The notes beneath the pieces were generated by a model. It saw nothing but the letters and a program-made list of their open reading frames with translations. It had not been told where the DNA came from and searched no databases. From assembly GCF_009828855.1 (NCBI RefSeq), contig NZ_WUAG01000002.1, forward strand, positions 372,001-436,000: a stretch of DNA of 64,000 nucleotides, in the 5' to 3' direction. This DNA is from Psychromonas sp. L1A2 (GTDB lineage Bacteria > Pseudomonadota > Gammaproteobacteria > Enterobacterales > Psychromonadaceae). Position numbers and translations under genes: made by a program. Below are positions 1-8,560 of this stretch, piece by piece (positions within the stretch are counted from its first letter, which is position 1; the number at the start of each line of letters is the position of its first letter).

Positions 1-492
1 TCTGAAGCTTTTAGCTTAATTTTAATTTTTTTAATCTTTTTGAAATTTTTTCTAAAAAAAAACGGTATCTATAGGTGTAGCTGAATAATAAAATTAAAAA
101 TATTAAACAAACAATAAGACTTAGCCACTGTATAAAATAAAAATTGATGCTTAATTAAAACTAAACATTAGTTTATCTTTTATTAAATACACAAATCATT
201 AGCCAATTAGATACATTGTTTTAATTTTGTAATTAATGAAAAAATCAAATAACCATAGCTATAAGTATTGGATAAATTAAAAAAATACATTACGGCCTGA
301 ATTAATTTTATGTTTAATGAAATATACATTCATTAAATGAGTTATGAATTAATAATAGCACTTTGCGTAATGAGATAAATCACGGTTTTATAACAATTTT
401 AAATAGTATTACCCAAGCTATCTTTTTTTGACTAAATAAAGATAGCGTTAGTTACTTTATAATATTCATTTAAAAGTGGTATATAATGAGTT
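1..492. other. AT-rich intergenic region, no gene seen
   Basis: Very AT-rich DNA with no convincing open frame, ribosome site or RNA gene on either strand. It lies downstream of the minus-strand gene that ends at 493, so it may hold that gene's terminator, but no clear GC-rich hairpin with a T-run was found. Confidence 0.5.
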
Positions 493-984
493 TTATTTAA
501 TGATTAAAAAATCGTAATGTATATCAACGGGTTTACCATCGACCTCAATTAATATTTTCAATCGCCACAACATTTTATCTTCCGTACAAACACCTATCAT
601 GCTCTTCGCATGAGATTGTAATTCCCCGTCTCGTTCCACAAGCGGAGAAAATTTAATAGGGATTTGTCCCATAAACATCGTTTTGCCCACTACTTTTGCG
701 CTCATTACTTGCCAATTTTTAACATCACTTTTCAATGTCAAATTATACCATTGCTCAGGCACTATTTTTCCTTCATCAACAGACAAAAAAAAGTTTCCTA
801 ATACCGAGTTAAAAACACAGGATTGAGCAAAATCACAAACAGTTTCATCAAACGTTAACGCTTGCTCATTAATTTTTGACTTATCTGACTCTGTTTCAGA
901 TAAGTCAATCGTTCTCCAAACGAACAGACCAATCAGTAAACTAAGCATACTAACTAGTTGAATCAATCTACTTTTTGTAAGCAT
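493..984 (-). CDS. Hypothetical membrane-anchored periplasmic protein
   Basis: Unrecognised protein of 163 residues. An N-terminal hydrophobic stretch (about residues 8-24) looks like a signal anchor, followed by a mostly hydrophilic domain probably exported to the periplasm. Three cysteines are visible in that domain: a pair around residues 50-56 (DFAQSC context) and one near 132 (GVCTED), so a disulfide is possible. It is transcribed divergently from ccoN across about 220 bp that hold an FNR-like site, so it could share oxygen control with the oxidase; this is inference from position. A link to oxidase biogenesis cannot be shown from sequence. Confidence 0.7.
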   Translation of the reverse strand: MLTKSRLIQLVSMLSLLIGLFVWRTIDLSETESDKSKINEQALTFDETVCDFAQSCVFNSVLGNFFLSVDEGKIVPEQWYNLTLKSDVKNWQVMSAKVVGKTMFMGQIPIKFSPLVERDGELQSHAKSMIGVCTEDKMLWRLKILIEVDGKPVDIHYDFLIIK

Positions 985-1043
985 TGCAATTCCTTGTAAA
1001 AATAGTGGTTAACGCGCATTTTTTAAAACAAACATTAATTTTA

Positions 1044-1058
1044 TTGACATTAAATCAA
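1044..1058 (+). promoter_or_regulatory. Imperfect FNR-like site upstream of ccoN
   Basis: TTGACATTAAATCAA resembles the FNR/ANR consensus TTGAT-N4-ATCAA, but the two half-sites are one base further apart than usual and the left half ends in C. It lies between ccoN and the divergent gene ending at 493, where an oxygen-responsive site is expected, and fnr is 6 kb downstream. The odd spacing makes this tentative. Confidence 0.35.
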
Positions 1059-1103
1059 TGGAAATCTGTTCATTTTTTTAATTGTCGCGTAAACTTCGGC
1101 TCA

Positions 1104-1143
1104 AATATAAATGTTTTCAGTCTAACCTTAAAACATTTATATT
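1104..1143 (+). repeat. 14-bp perfect inverted repeat in ccoN leader
   Basis: The arms at 1104-1117 (AATATAAATGTTTT) and 1130-1143 (AAAACATTTATATT) are perfectly complementary across a 12-base loop. The element lies 61 bases before the ccoN ATG and downstream of the FNR-like site, so it should be transcribed as a stem-loop in the 5' leader. No T-run follows directly, so it is not a standard terminator. Confidence 0.75.
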
Positions 1144-1204
1144 GAATACTTATTTTTACGTCATAACGAACGTACATTGTAAATACATGCATGGAATCAA
1201 CACA

Positions 1205-2635
1205 ATGACAACCGCAACCAATATCCAACCTGACTACAACATGAAAGTTGTACGTCAGTTTACACTTACTACCATTCTTTGGGGTATCGTTGGCATGAGT
1301 GTCGGGGTGCTTATCGCAGCTCAACTCGTATGGCCAGCTTTAAACTTTGATACACCATGGCTTACTTATAGTCGTTTACGTCCTCTTCATACTAATGCTG
1401 TTATTTTTGCATTTGGTACGTCTGCGTTAATGGCCACTTCTTTTTATGTTGTTCAACGTACCTGTCAAACTAGATTGTTTGGTGGACCGTTAGCCTCTAT
1501 CGTATTTTGGGGATGGCAATTAGTAATATTATCTGCAGCTATTTCATTACCATTAGGTTACACAACATCAAAAGAATACGCTGAATTAGAATGGCCAATT
1601 GACTTACTTATCACAGTGATTTGGGTGCTTTATGCGACGGTTTTCTTTGGTACAATGGCAATACGTAAAACCTCACATATTTATGTTGCAAATTGGTTCT
1701 TTGGTGCGTTTATTTTAACCGTCGCTGTATTGCACATTGTTAATAGTATGGCGATCCCTGTTTCAATGTCATCGATGAAATCATATTCTGTTTATGCAGG
1801 TGCGGTTGATGCAATGGTACAGTGGTGGTACGGACATAATGCTGTTGGTTTCTTATTAACAGCTGGTTTTCTAGGTATGATGTATTATTTCGTTCCTAAA
1901 CAAGCAAACCGCCCTGTTTATTCTTACCGTCTATCTATTATTCATTTCTGGGCATTAATTGCTGTTTATATTTGGGCTGGTCCACATCATCTACATTACA
2001 CAGCATTACCTGATTGGGCTCAATCGTTAGGTATGGTGATGTCTCTGATCTTATTTGCTCCATCTTGGGGTGGTATGATCAATGGTATTATGACGCTATC
2101 TGGTGCATGGCACAAACTACGTACAGACCCTATTTTACGTTTCTTAGTTGTTTCTCTTTCTTTCTACGGTATGTCTACGTTTGAAGGTCCAATGATGGCA
2201 ATTAAAACGGTTAATGCTTTATCGCATTATACAGACTGGACAATTGGTCACGTACACTCAGGTGCACTAGGTTGGGTAGCAATGGTTTCAATTGGTTCTA
2301 TTTACCACTTGGTTCCACGTTTATTCGGCCAAAAAGGCATGTATAGCACAGCGTTGGTTAACTTACACTTTTGGTTAGCAACTGTCGGTACTGTTTTATA
2401 TATAGTAGCAATGTGGATCTCAGGTGTTATGCAAGGGTTAATGTGGCGTGCAGTAAATGCAGACGGAACATTAACTTATACCTTCGTTGAATCATTAGAG
2501 AAATCTTACCCATTCTATGCATTACGTTTAGTGGGTGGCATCATCTTCCTAACAGGTATGTTTGTAATGGCTTACAACACATTCAAAACTGTTGTCGCTG
2601 AAGAAGGCTCTATCAAGCCTCAAGAACTAGGGTAG
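1205..2635 (+). CDS. ccoN: Cytochrome c oxidase cbb3-type subunit I
   Basis: Catalytic subunit of the high-affinity cbb3 oxidase. It carries the low-spin heme b and the heme b3/CuB centre, reduces O2 to water and pumps protons in the inner membrane. The protein is a polytopic membrane protein with family features: [14 protein letters not shown] near the N-terminus, [23 protein letters not shown] and the [11 protein letters not shown] histidines. The ATG at 1205 gives 476 residues, the usual CcoN length. An upstream TTG at 1082 would add 41 residues unlike the family and would translate the leader hairpin, so it is rejected. It is the first gene of ccoNOQP, with 14 bases to ccoO. Confidence 0.97.
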   Translation: MTTATNIQPDYNMKVVRQFTLTTILWGIVGMSVGVLIAAQLVWPALNFDTPWLTYSRLRPLHTNAVIFAFGTSALMATSFYVVQRTCQTRLFGGPLASIVFWGWQLVILSAAISLPLGYTTSKEYAELEWPIDLLITVIWVLYATVFFGTMAIRKTSHIYVANWFFGAFILTVAVLHIVNSMAIPVSMSSMKSYSVYAGAVDAMVQWWYGHNAVGFLLTAGFLGMMYYFVPKQANRPVYSYRLSIIHFWALIAVYIWAGPHHLHYTALPDWAQSLGMVMSLILFAPSWGGMINGIMTLSGAWHKLRTDPILRFLVVSLSFYGMSTFEGPMMAIKTVNALSHYTDWTIGHVHSGALGWVAMVSIGSIYHLVPRLFGQKGMYSTALVNLHFWLATVGTVLYIVAMWISGVMQGLMWRAVNADGTLTYTFVESLEKSYPFYALRLVGGIIFLTGMFVMAYNTFKTVVAEEGSIKPQELG

Positions 2636-2649
2636 ACAGGGAGTTAATA

Positions 2650-3288
2650 ATGAAACACGAATTTATTGAAAAGAATGTAGGCTTACTAGCGATTTTAATC
2701 ATCATTGCGATTAGCTTTGGTGGATTAGCTCAAATTACGCCGTTAATATTCCAAAAAGAAACCAATACACCGGTTGATACTTTACGCCCATATACAGCTT
2801 TAGAAATGGAAGGTCGTGATATTTATATTCGCGAAGGTTGTAGTGTGTGCCACAGCCAAATGATCCGCCCTTTCCGTGCGGAGACTGAACGTTACGGTCA
2901 TTACAGCATGGCTGGTGAAAGTGTTTGGGAACATCCATTCCTATGGGGCTCTAAACGTACAGGCCCAGATTTAGCACGTGTAGGTGGTCGTTATTCTGAT
3001 GCATGGCATGAAGTTCATTTAATGAACCCACGTGACGTAGTATCTCAATCAAACATGCCTGGTTTCCCATGGTTAGCAACTGATTTGTTAACAGGTGAAG
3101 ATACCGCCCGTAAATTAGAGATTTTCAACATGTTGACTAAAGGACAAGGTCATAAAGATGAAAATGGGGTAATGCAACCAATCTATACTGAACAAGATAT
3201 TGCAGGTGCGAAAGCAGCAGTTGAAGGTAAAACTGAGATGCAAGCATTAATTGCATACTTACAATCACTTGGTCATGCGTTTAAATAA
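2650..3288 (+). CDS. ccoO: Cytochrome c oxidase cbb3-type subunit II (mono-heme)
   Basis: Membrane-anchored c-type cytochrome that passes electrons from CcoP to CcoN. One N-terminal membrane helix (about residues 10-32) is followed by a periplasmic domain with one heme c motif, CSVCH, at residues 64-68. The downstream segment with [13 protein letters not shown] and NMPGFPWL, which holds the candidate axial Met, is typical of the family. Its 212 residues are normal. A GGGAG ribosome site precedes the ATG. Maturation requires the Ccm heme-lyase system, which is not in this window. Confidence 0.97.
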   Translation: MKHEFIEKNVGLLAILIIIAISFGGLAQITPLIFQKETNTPVDTLRPYTALEMEGRDIYIREGCSVCHSQMIRPFRAETERYGHYSMAGESVWEHPFLWGSKRTGPDLARVGGRYSDAWHEVHLMNPRDVVSQSNMPGFPWLATDLLTGEDTARKLEIFNMLTKGQGHKDENGVMQPIYTEQDIAGAKAAVEGKTEMQALIAYLQSLGHAFK

Positions 3289-3296
3289 TTAAAGTT

Positions 3297-3316
3297 AGTG
3301 CCTAGCAATAGGCACT
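3297..3316 (+). other. Intercistronic hairpin with GCAA tetraloop
   Basis: AGTGCCTA and TAGGCACT form a perfect 8-bp stem closed by GCAA, a GNRA-type loop, in the 47-base gap between ccoO and ccoQ. There is no T-run, so it is more likely an mRNA processing or stability element than a terminator. Confidence 0.6.
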
Positions 3317-3335
3317 TTAGGCTACTGGAGGCTAT

Positions 3336-3527
3336 ATGGATTTTGGAACTTTTAACGGATTATATACATTATTTTTAATTATTATTTTCGTTGGGTTGAT
3401 TTTATGGGCCTACAGTAAAAAACAAAAAAAGTCATTTGAAGAAATGGGTAACTCTATTTTGGAAGATGATCTGGACTCAACACAGTATGAAAGCACCTCA
3501 AGCGAACATACAGGAGCTAAAAAATAA
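3336..3527 (+). CDS. ccoQ: Cytochrome c oxidase cbb3-type subunit CcoQ
   Basis: Small single-helix subunit of 63 residues. One membrane helix (about residues 7-25) is followed by a charged cytoplasmic tail with a KKQKK stretch and an acidic, Ser-rich end. In other bacteria CcoQ stabilises the oxidase; it is the least conserved subunit, and the identification rests on length, topology and place between ccoO and ccoP. A GGAGG ribosome site lies six bases before the ATG. Its stop codon shares a base with the ccoP start (TAATG), indicating translational coupling. Confidence 0.92.
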   Translation: MDFGTFNGLYTLFLIIIFVGLILWAYSKKQKKSFEEMGNSILEDDLDSTQYESTSSEHTGAKK

Positions 3528-4486
3528 TGAGCATTTTTTGGACAATATGGATATCTGTCATTACGTTAACCGTCATCATCGGTTGTGCAGTACTTCTTAA
3601 AGCAGCAAATTCAAATAACACAGGCGTTAAAGAAGGCGAACCAATGCCTCATACCTTTGATGGTATTCAAGAACTGAATAATCCATTACCGAAATGGTGG
3701 GTTGGTTTATTTTGGTTTACGATTGTTATCGCATTAATTTATTCAATTGCTTTCCCTAGTTATACTGCAAATTGGAATGGTTTTTTAAACTGGACTAGTG
3801 CAGATAAAGACGTTACTGACGTTTCTAAGCTGGATGAACGAGCAGAAACATCAAAATCACAATATCAACGTGAAATTGATGCAGCTGAAATTAAATACGG
3901 TGAAGTATTTAAACAACTAGTTTATACCGATGCTGGTGTTTATAAAGATATCGAAGTCATTGCTAAAGACTCTGAAGCTGTAAAAGTAGGGCAACGTTTA
4001 TTCCTACAAAATTGTGCTCAATGTCATGGTTCAGATGCACGTGGTAGTAAAGGTTTTCCAAACCTTACTGATGATGATTGGTTATATGGTGGCGATCCAT
4101 TAACCATCAAAGAAACGTTAATGAATGGTCGTAACGCAGCAATGCCTGCTTGGAAAGATATTCTAGGCGAAGATGGCATAAAAGAAGTAACAAGTTATGT
4201 ATTACAACTAAGTGGTCGTCGTGTAAATGACATTGATGCACAAGCTGGTGCAGAACGCTTTGTAGTTTGTGCAGCATGTCACGGTGCTGATGGTAAAGGT
4301 TTACATGCATTTGGCGCACCTAACCTTACGGATAAAGTTTGGTTATACGGTGGTTCGCGTAAAGCAGTTGAAGATACATTACGTAATGGCCGAAATGGTG
4401 TAATGCCAGCTTGGAAAGATGTATTAGGCGAAGATAAAATCCAATTAATCTCTGCATTTGTTTACTCTTTATCACAACCAAAATAA
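3527..4486 (+). CDS. ccoP: Cytochrome c oxidase cbb3-type subunit III (di-heme)
   Basis: Di-heme cytochrome c that receives electrons from soluble or membrane cytochromes and passes them to CcoO. Two N-terminal membrane helices (about residues 5-25 and 58-78) are present. Two tandem cytochrome c domains follow, with heme motifs CAQCH (163-167) and CAACH (248-252) and candidate Met ligands in AAMPAWKD and GVMPAWKD. The repeated NLTDDDWLYGGDP and NLTDKVWLYGGS segments show the two domains arose by duplication. The length of 319 residues is normal. It is the last gene of the operon, followed by a strong terminator. Confidence 0.97.
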   Translation: MSIFWTIWISVITLTVIIGCAVLLKAANSNNTGVKEGEPMPHTFDGIQELNNPLPKWWVGLFWFTIVIALIYSIAFPSYTANWNGFLNWTSADKDVTDVSKLDERAETSKSQYQREIDAAEIKYGEVFKQLVYTDAGVYKDIEVIAKDSEAVKVGQRLFLQNCAQCHGSDARGSKGFPNLTDDDWLYGGDPLTIKETLMNGRNAAMPAWKDILGEDGIKEVTSYVLQLSGRRVNDIDAQAGAERFVVCAACHGADGKGLHAFGAPNLTDKVWLYGGSRKAVEDTLRNGRNGVMPAWKDVLGEDKIQLISAFVYSLSQPK

Positions 4487-4527
4487 GTCAAATTTAATCG
4501 CTGCTTAGCGTATTAAAGTGGACATTT

Positions 4528-4554
4528 AAAGCCTCGTTAATCGAGGCTTTTTTA
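4528..4554 (+). terminator. Rho-independent terminator after ccoP
   Basis: AAAGCCTCG, a short loop and CGAGGCTTT form a strong stem followed by a T-run. It separates ccoNOQP from the assembly genes that start at 4626. Confidence 0.9.
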
Positions 4555-4625
4555 TAGCTAAAATTCGTCATAAATGCTAGATTATCGCGTATTGCCTCAC
4601 CCTACTTTTAATAACAGGAATTGTC

Positions 4626-5102
4626 ATGCAAACAGAAGTAAAAAAATCTTGGTTTAAACAATTTTGGCCTTGGTTTTTAATTATTTTACCAATGGCAGCT
4701 GTTGTTGCAGGTATCAGCACTTTCATTATCGCTTCTGATAATAAACCCGATATGGTTGTGGATGATTATTATAAAACAGGAAAAGCTATTAATGCAGATT
4801 TAAGCTTACTAACTAATGCTAAAAAATTAGGCCTGTCTGCTGAAGTCGTACAACAAGCAGATGGCTTATTAATCAAAATGAAGGGGTTAGAAACAAATAC
4901 GTCGATCAGCTTCTCTTTATTTCATTCAACTCAATCTAAACGCGACAAACTTGCCATGTTAACAGCAGATGCAGAAGGTAATTATCATTTTGAAACAGAC
5001 CAGCCATTAGTGGGTAAATGGTCACTTCGCCTTGAACCTTTTGATAAGAAATGGCGCTTAGAAAAGAAAGTAGTTTTTCCATCTGAAAAAATAGCATTAT
5101 AA
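4626..5102 (+). CDS. ccoH: cbb3 oxidase assembly protein, FixH/CcoH family
   Basis: Protein of 158 residues with one N-terminal membrane helix (about residues 13-36, after the FWPWFLIILP context) and a periplasmic domain. The segment DMVVDDYYKTGKAIN is characteristic of FixH/CcoH. In rhodobacters CcoH is needed for stable assembly of the cbb3 oxidase and contacts CcoN. The stop codon is directly followed by the ccoI ATG with no gap, so H, I and S form an assembly operon downstream of the structural genes. Confidence 0.9.
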   Translation: MQTEVKKSWFKQFWPWFLIILPMAAVVAGISTFIIASDNKPDMVVDDYYKTGKAINADLSLLTNAKKLGLSAEVVQQADGLLIKMKGLETNTSISFSLFHSTQSKRDKLAMLTADAEGNYHFETDQPLVGKWSLRLEPFDKKWRLEKKVVFPSEKIAL

Positions 5103-7526
5103 ATGCAACAAGTAAGTCAATGCTTTCACTGTGGAGAGCCTAATCCAACAAATGCTAGTTTTCAGGTTCTGATTAATGGAGAGCAACAAACGATGTGCTG
5201 CCCAGGTTGTCAGGCAGTGGCACAAACAATTGTTGATAGTGGCTTAAGCTCTTATTATGAGCACAGAACAGAGGTTGCAGCTAAAGGAGAGTCGTTAATC
5301 CCTGATGAGCTGCAACAACTTGAACATTATGATATTGAACAAATTCAACTCGACTTTATAAAACAAAATGGCAACACCACTGAAATAACATTAACTATTG
5401 AAGGCATTAGTTGTGCGGCTTGTGCTTGGCTCATTGAAAAACAATTACGCTTTTTACCCGGCCTTATTTTTGTTAATGTGAATACCACATTAAATCGAGC
5501 TGTAATTCGTTGGGATAATGAACAACTGGTACTCAGTAAAATACTAGAACAAATCCAACGTATTGGTTACAAAGCCTACCCTTTCCAAGTTAACCAACAA
5601 GAACTGTTTTATACTAAACAAGTAAAATCTTACTTACGTAGATTAGGATTAGCGGGCCTTGCGACTATGCAGGTAATGATGTTTGCCATTGCCTTATACG
5701 CAGACTTCTTTTCGGGTATGCAACAAGAGTTTATTACCTACTTCAGGTGGGTTAGTTTTATACTTGCAACGCCAGTTCTTTTATACAGTGCACAGCCTTT
5801 TTATGTGAATGCATGGCGTAATATTCGTAACAAAACATTGGGCATGGACATCCCTATTTCTATTGCTTTGTTAGGTGCTTATTCAGCATCCAGTTATGCC
5901 ACTATCGTAGGAAGAGGCGAGGTTTATTTCGAATCGGTATCGATGTTTACCTTCTTACTATTATTAGGGCGTTTATTAGAACTTCGAGCTCGCCGTAAAG
6001 CATCGGAAACCAGTAGTAATTTATTACGTTTACTGCCTTCCATGGCAACCTTATTAGAAACAAACAATGGTATTGTTAGTCATCACTTAACGCCTGCGAA
6101 AACACTAGTACCAGGGCAGTATATTTTAGTGAAACCGGGTGAAACTATTGCCATTGACGGTATCATTATTGATGGTCAAAGCAATATTGAAGAGTCAATG
6201 CTTACCGGTGAGCATTTACCTGTTTTCAAAAAAACACAGGATACTGTTTACGCAGGCACAGTGAATATAAGTAGTGTATTGACTATCGAAGTTGTCAACA
6301 TAGGCAACAACACGTTGATATCAGATATCATACAATTACAAAATAGCGCGCAACAAAATAAACCACATATTGAAGTGCTCGCTGATACGGTATCTCGTTA
6401 CTTTGTCGCCGCATTATTGTTAGTTGCAACACTTACTTATATTAGCTGGAGCATTATTGATCCTGACCAAGCTTTTTGGATCACTCTCTCTGTGTTGGTG
6501 GCCACTTGCCCTTGTGCATTATCTCTGGCAACGCCTACCGCTTTAACCTGTGCAACTGCGCAGCTTAATAAACAAGGTATTTTAATTAAGCAACATCACG
6601 TATTAGAAACGGTCAACAAAATACACCATGTTGTTTTTGATAAAACAGGTACATTAACGCAAGGTGACTTTAAATTACTAAAAGCACATTTATATCCAAC
6701 AGATATGACTAAGAAGCATTATAATAAGCAACAATGTATTAACCTTGCAGCCAATCTTGAGATGAACTCTGAACACCCTATCGCAGTTGCTTTCACTCAA
6801 TTAAAGAACCAAACATTAATATTAAATAATATTGAAAATATCCCAGGTCAAGGCTTACAAGCAACTTGGGAAGATGGTGGTCAAAAATCACAAGTGAAAT
6901 TAGGTCATGCAGCGTTCTGTGGAGTGACTAGAGAATTAAGTAGCCAAGAGTTATTAATCTATTTGACTGTCGATCAACAATTAATTGCAACCTTTGAATT
7001 AGGTGATGAAATTCGTGAATCAGCAAAAGATTTGGTTGATTTTTGTCATAGAAATAATTTAGAAACCACCATGCTAACTGGTGATATTTCAGATAAAAGT
7101 GAGCAAGTCGCTAAGCAACTAAATATTCAAAATGTAGTCAAAGGTGTTAGTCCGCAACAAAAATTAGCACATATCGAAACATTACAACAATCACAGCAAG
7201 TTATGATGATTGGGGACGGTATCAATGATGCTCCTGTATTAGCAGGTGCCCATATTTCTGTCGCATTAGCCAGCGGTACTGATATTGCTAAAAATAGTGC
7301 TGACGTTATTTTATTAGGCTCTGATTTACGTAAAATAAACCTATTAACGACTAATGCTAAGCAAACAACACGCATCATTAAAGAGAACCTAGCTTGGGCT
7401 ATTGGCTATAACTTAATCATAGTTCCATTAGCGGTGATCGGCTTAGTCCCCCCCTACGTTGCGGTGCTAGGGATGTCTTTCAGTTCATTAATTGTAGTGA
7501 GCAATTCGTTAAGGTTATTAAAATGA
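5103..7526 (+). CDS. ccoI: Copper-exporting P1B-type ATPase for cbb3 oxidase assembly
   Basis: Inner-membrane copper pump (CcoI/FixI) that delivers Cu to the periplasmic side for the CuB centre. An N-terminal Cys-rich zinc-ribbon-like segment is visible (CFHC at 7-10, CCPGC at 32-36). An HMA domain with CAAC (104-107) follows, then membrane helices, the MLTGE actuator loop, the metal-binding TCPCALS motif, the DKTGTLT phosphorylation site, the EHP motif and GDGINDAP. The 807 residues fit the FixI branch, which carries this extra N-terminal domain, better than generic CopA. It overlaps ccoS by four bases. Confidence 0.95.
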   Translation: MQQVSQCFHCGEPNPTNASFQVLINGEQQTMCCPGCQAVAQTIVDSGLSSYYEHRTEVAAKGESLIPDELQQLEHYDIEQIQLDFIKQNGNTTEITLTIEGISCAACAWLIEKQLRFLPGLIFVNVNTTLNRAVIRWDNEQLVLSKILEQIQRIGYKAYPFQVNQQELFYTKQVKSYLRRLGLAGLATMQVMMFAIALYADFFSGMQQEFITYFRWVSFILATPVLLYSAQPFYVNAWRNIRNKTLGMDIPISIALLGAYSASSYATIVGRGEVYFESVSMFTFLLLLGRLLELRARRKASETSSNLLRLLPSMATLLETNNGIVSHHLTPAKTLVPGQYILVKPGETIAIDGIIIDGQSNIEESMLTGEHLPVFKKTQDTVYAGTVNISSVLTIEVVNIGNNTLISDIIQLQNSAQQNKPHIEVLADTVSRYFVAALLLVATLTYISWSIIDPDQAFWITLSVLVATCPCALSLATPTALTCATAQLNKQGILIKQHHVLETVNKIHHVVFDKTGTLTQGDFKLLKAHLYPTDMTKKHYNKQQCINLAANLEMNSEHPIAVAFTQLKNQTLILNNIENIPGQGLQATWEDGGQKSQVKLGHAAFCGVTRELSSQELLIYLTVDQQLIATFELGDEIRESAKDLVDFCHRNNLETTMLTGDISDKSEQVAKQLNIQNVVKGVSPQQKLAHIETLQQSQQVMMIGDGINDAPVLAGAHISVALASGTDIAKNSADVILLGSDLRKINLLTTNAKQTTRIIKENLAWAIGYNLIIVPLAVIGLVPPYVAVLGMSFSSLIVVSNSLRLLK

Positions 7527-7774
7527 ATATTATCTATGTATTGATTCCTATTGCGATGATCTTTGTCACTATTGCAGTCATAGTATTTTTTTGGACAGTG
7601 AAGTCTAATCAGTATGATGATCTCGATAGAGAAGGCGTTAATATTTTATTTGATGAAGATGTACAACCATCAAAACCAATACAAAAAGCACAAGCAACTG
7701 ACCAACAATCAGAAATAAAAACACCTCAAAAAAAATCCTTAAACACAAGTGATATAAAACCAGATGCTCATTAA
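7523..7774 (+). CDS. ccoS: cbb3 oxidase maturation protein CcoS
   Basis: Small single-helix membrane protein. One N-terminal helix (about residues 4-25) is followed by the family motif around SNQYDDLDREGVNILFDED and then a variable, Gln/Lys-rich tail. CcoS is needed for cofactor insertion into cbb3 oxidase in Rhodobacter. At 83 residues it is slightly longer than many homologues because of the tail. The ATGA overlap with ccoI and an 11-base overlap with the next gene indicate a tightly coupled operon. Confidence 0.92.
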   Translation: MNIIYVLIPIAMIFVTIAVIVFFWTVKSNQYDDLDREGVNILFDEDVQPSKPIQKAQATDQQSEIKTPQKKSLNTSDIKPDAH

Positions 7775-8441
7775 CGACTTTTTCAGTGCTTTTTTAATTG
7801 GTTTATTAGGGGCTGGTCATTGTATTGGTATGTGTTCAGGCATTGCTAGTGCATTAAGTTTCTCAATTAATCCTGAGCAAAAACATGGACTGCTCTCGCT
7901 ACTGCTTTATAACTTAGGTCGTATTACTAGTTATTCTATCGCAGGCTTTATTTTTGCAGCGAGTAGCAGTGTATTAATTATTTGGATGGGTGGTAAAGAA
8001 TCCCTTATTTATTTACGTATTATCGCTGCCGTCATGATGCTGTTATTAGCATTTTATATTGCTAGATTATGGAATGGCTTGATAATAGTAGAGCGAGCAG
8101 GTCAGTTTTTGTGGCACTTTATAAAGCCGTTAGCGCAATATTTTTTACCGCTAAAACACCCTGCTTTAGCTTTCCCTCTCGGCTTTTTCTGGGGATGGTT
8201 ACCTTGTGGTTTAGTATACTCTTCTTTGGTTTGGGCAATAAGTACTGCTAATGGACTTAATGGTTTAGTTATCATGCTTGGCTTTGGGTTAGGGACATTA
8301 CCTGCCATGATGCTAGTCGGCTCTTTAAGCCATAAACTGAAAAACATTCTTAATAAAAAATGGTTTAGGTACGGCAGCGGATTAGTATTAGCACTATTTG
8401 CTTTTCAAACTATTTATGTTGCATTTACACAGTTATATTAG
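7764..8441 (+). CDS. TauE/SafE-DsbD_2-type membrane protein of the cco cluster
   Basis: Polytopic inner-membrane protein of 225 residues with about six helices. It resembles the sulfite exporter TauE/SafE or DsbD transmembrane-domain family often found immediately after ccoS. A GHCIGMCSG motif in the first helix holds a His and two Cys that could bind metal or carry out thiol exchange; a second conserved segment is FPLGFFWGWLPCGLVYS. Such proteins have been proposed to help copper or redox handling during oxidase maturation, but the substrate is not proven. The start overlaps ccoS by 11 bases, so it is very likely co-translated. Confidence 0.85.
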   Translation: MLINDFFSAFLIGLLGAGHCIGMCSGIASALSFSINPEQKHGLLSLLLYNLGRITSYSIAGFIFAASSSVLIIWMGGKESLIYLRIIAAVMMLLLAFYIARLWNGLIIVERAGQFLWHFIKPLAQYFLPLKHPALAFPLGFFWGWLPCGLVYSSLVWAISTANGLNGLVIMLGFGLGTLPAMMLVGSLSHKLKNILNKKWFRYGSGLVLALFAFQTIYVAFTQLY

Positions 8442-8524
8442 TATTTACCGTAACCCTTATGCTCCTAAAATACTGCCCTAGATAGGCAACTTTGTGATTA
8501 ACAATTTCAAAGGAACTTTATAAG

Positions 8525-8540
8525 GTGTTAGTATTAACAC
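8525..8540 (+). promoter_or_regulatory. Perfect palindrome just upstream of fnr
   Basis: GTGTTAGTATTAACAC (6-bp arms, 4-base centre) lies 20 bases before the fnr start. It does not match the FNR consensus. It may be an operator or a short leader hairpin; the function is unknown. Confidence 0.35.
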
Positions 8541-8560
8541 AAATCAATATTATTTAAGAG

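Noticed and set aside
1082-1204. Upstream TTG extension of ccoN
   Set aside because: It would add 41 residues unlike CcoN and would translate the leader hairpin; the ATG at 1205 gives the normal length.
1070-1324. Minus-strand frame opposite the start of ccoN
   Set aside because: Shadow of the ccoN leader and coding region with no ribosome site or family features.
4107-4319. His-rich minus-strand frame within ccoP
   Set aside because: Antisense to the conserved heme domains; the His/Gln-rich composition is a by-product of the ccoP codons.
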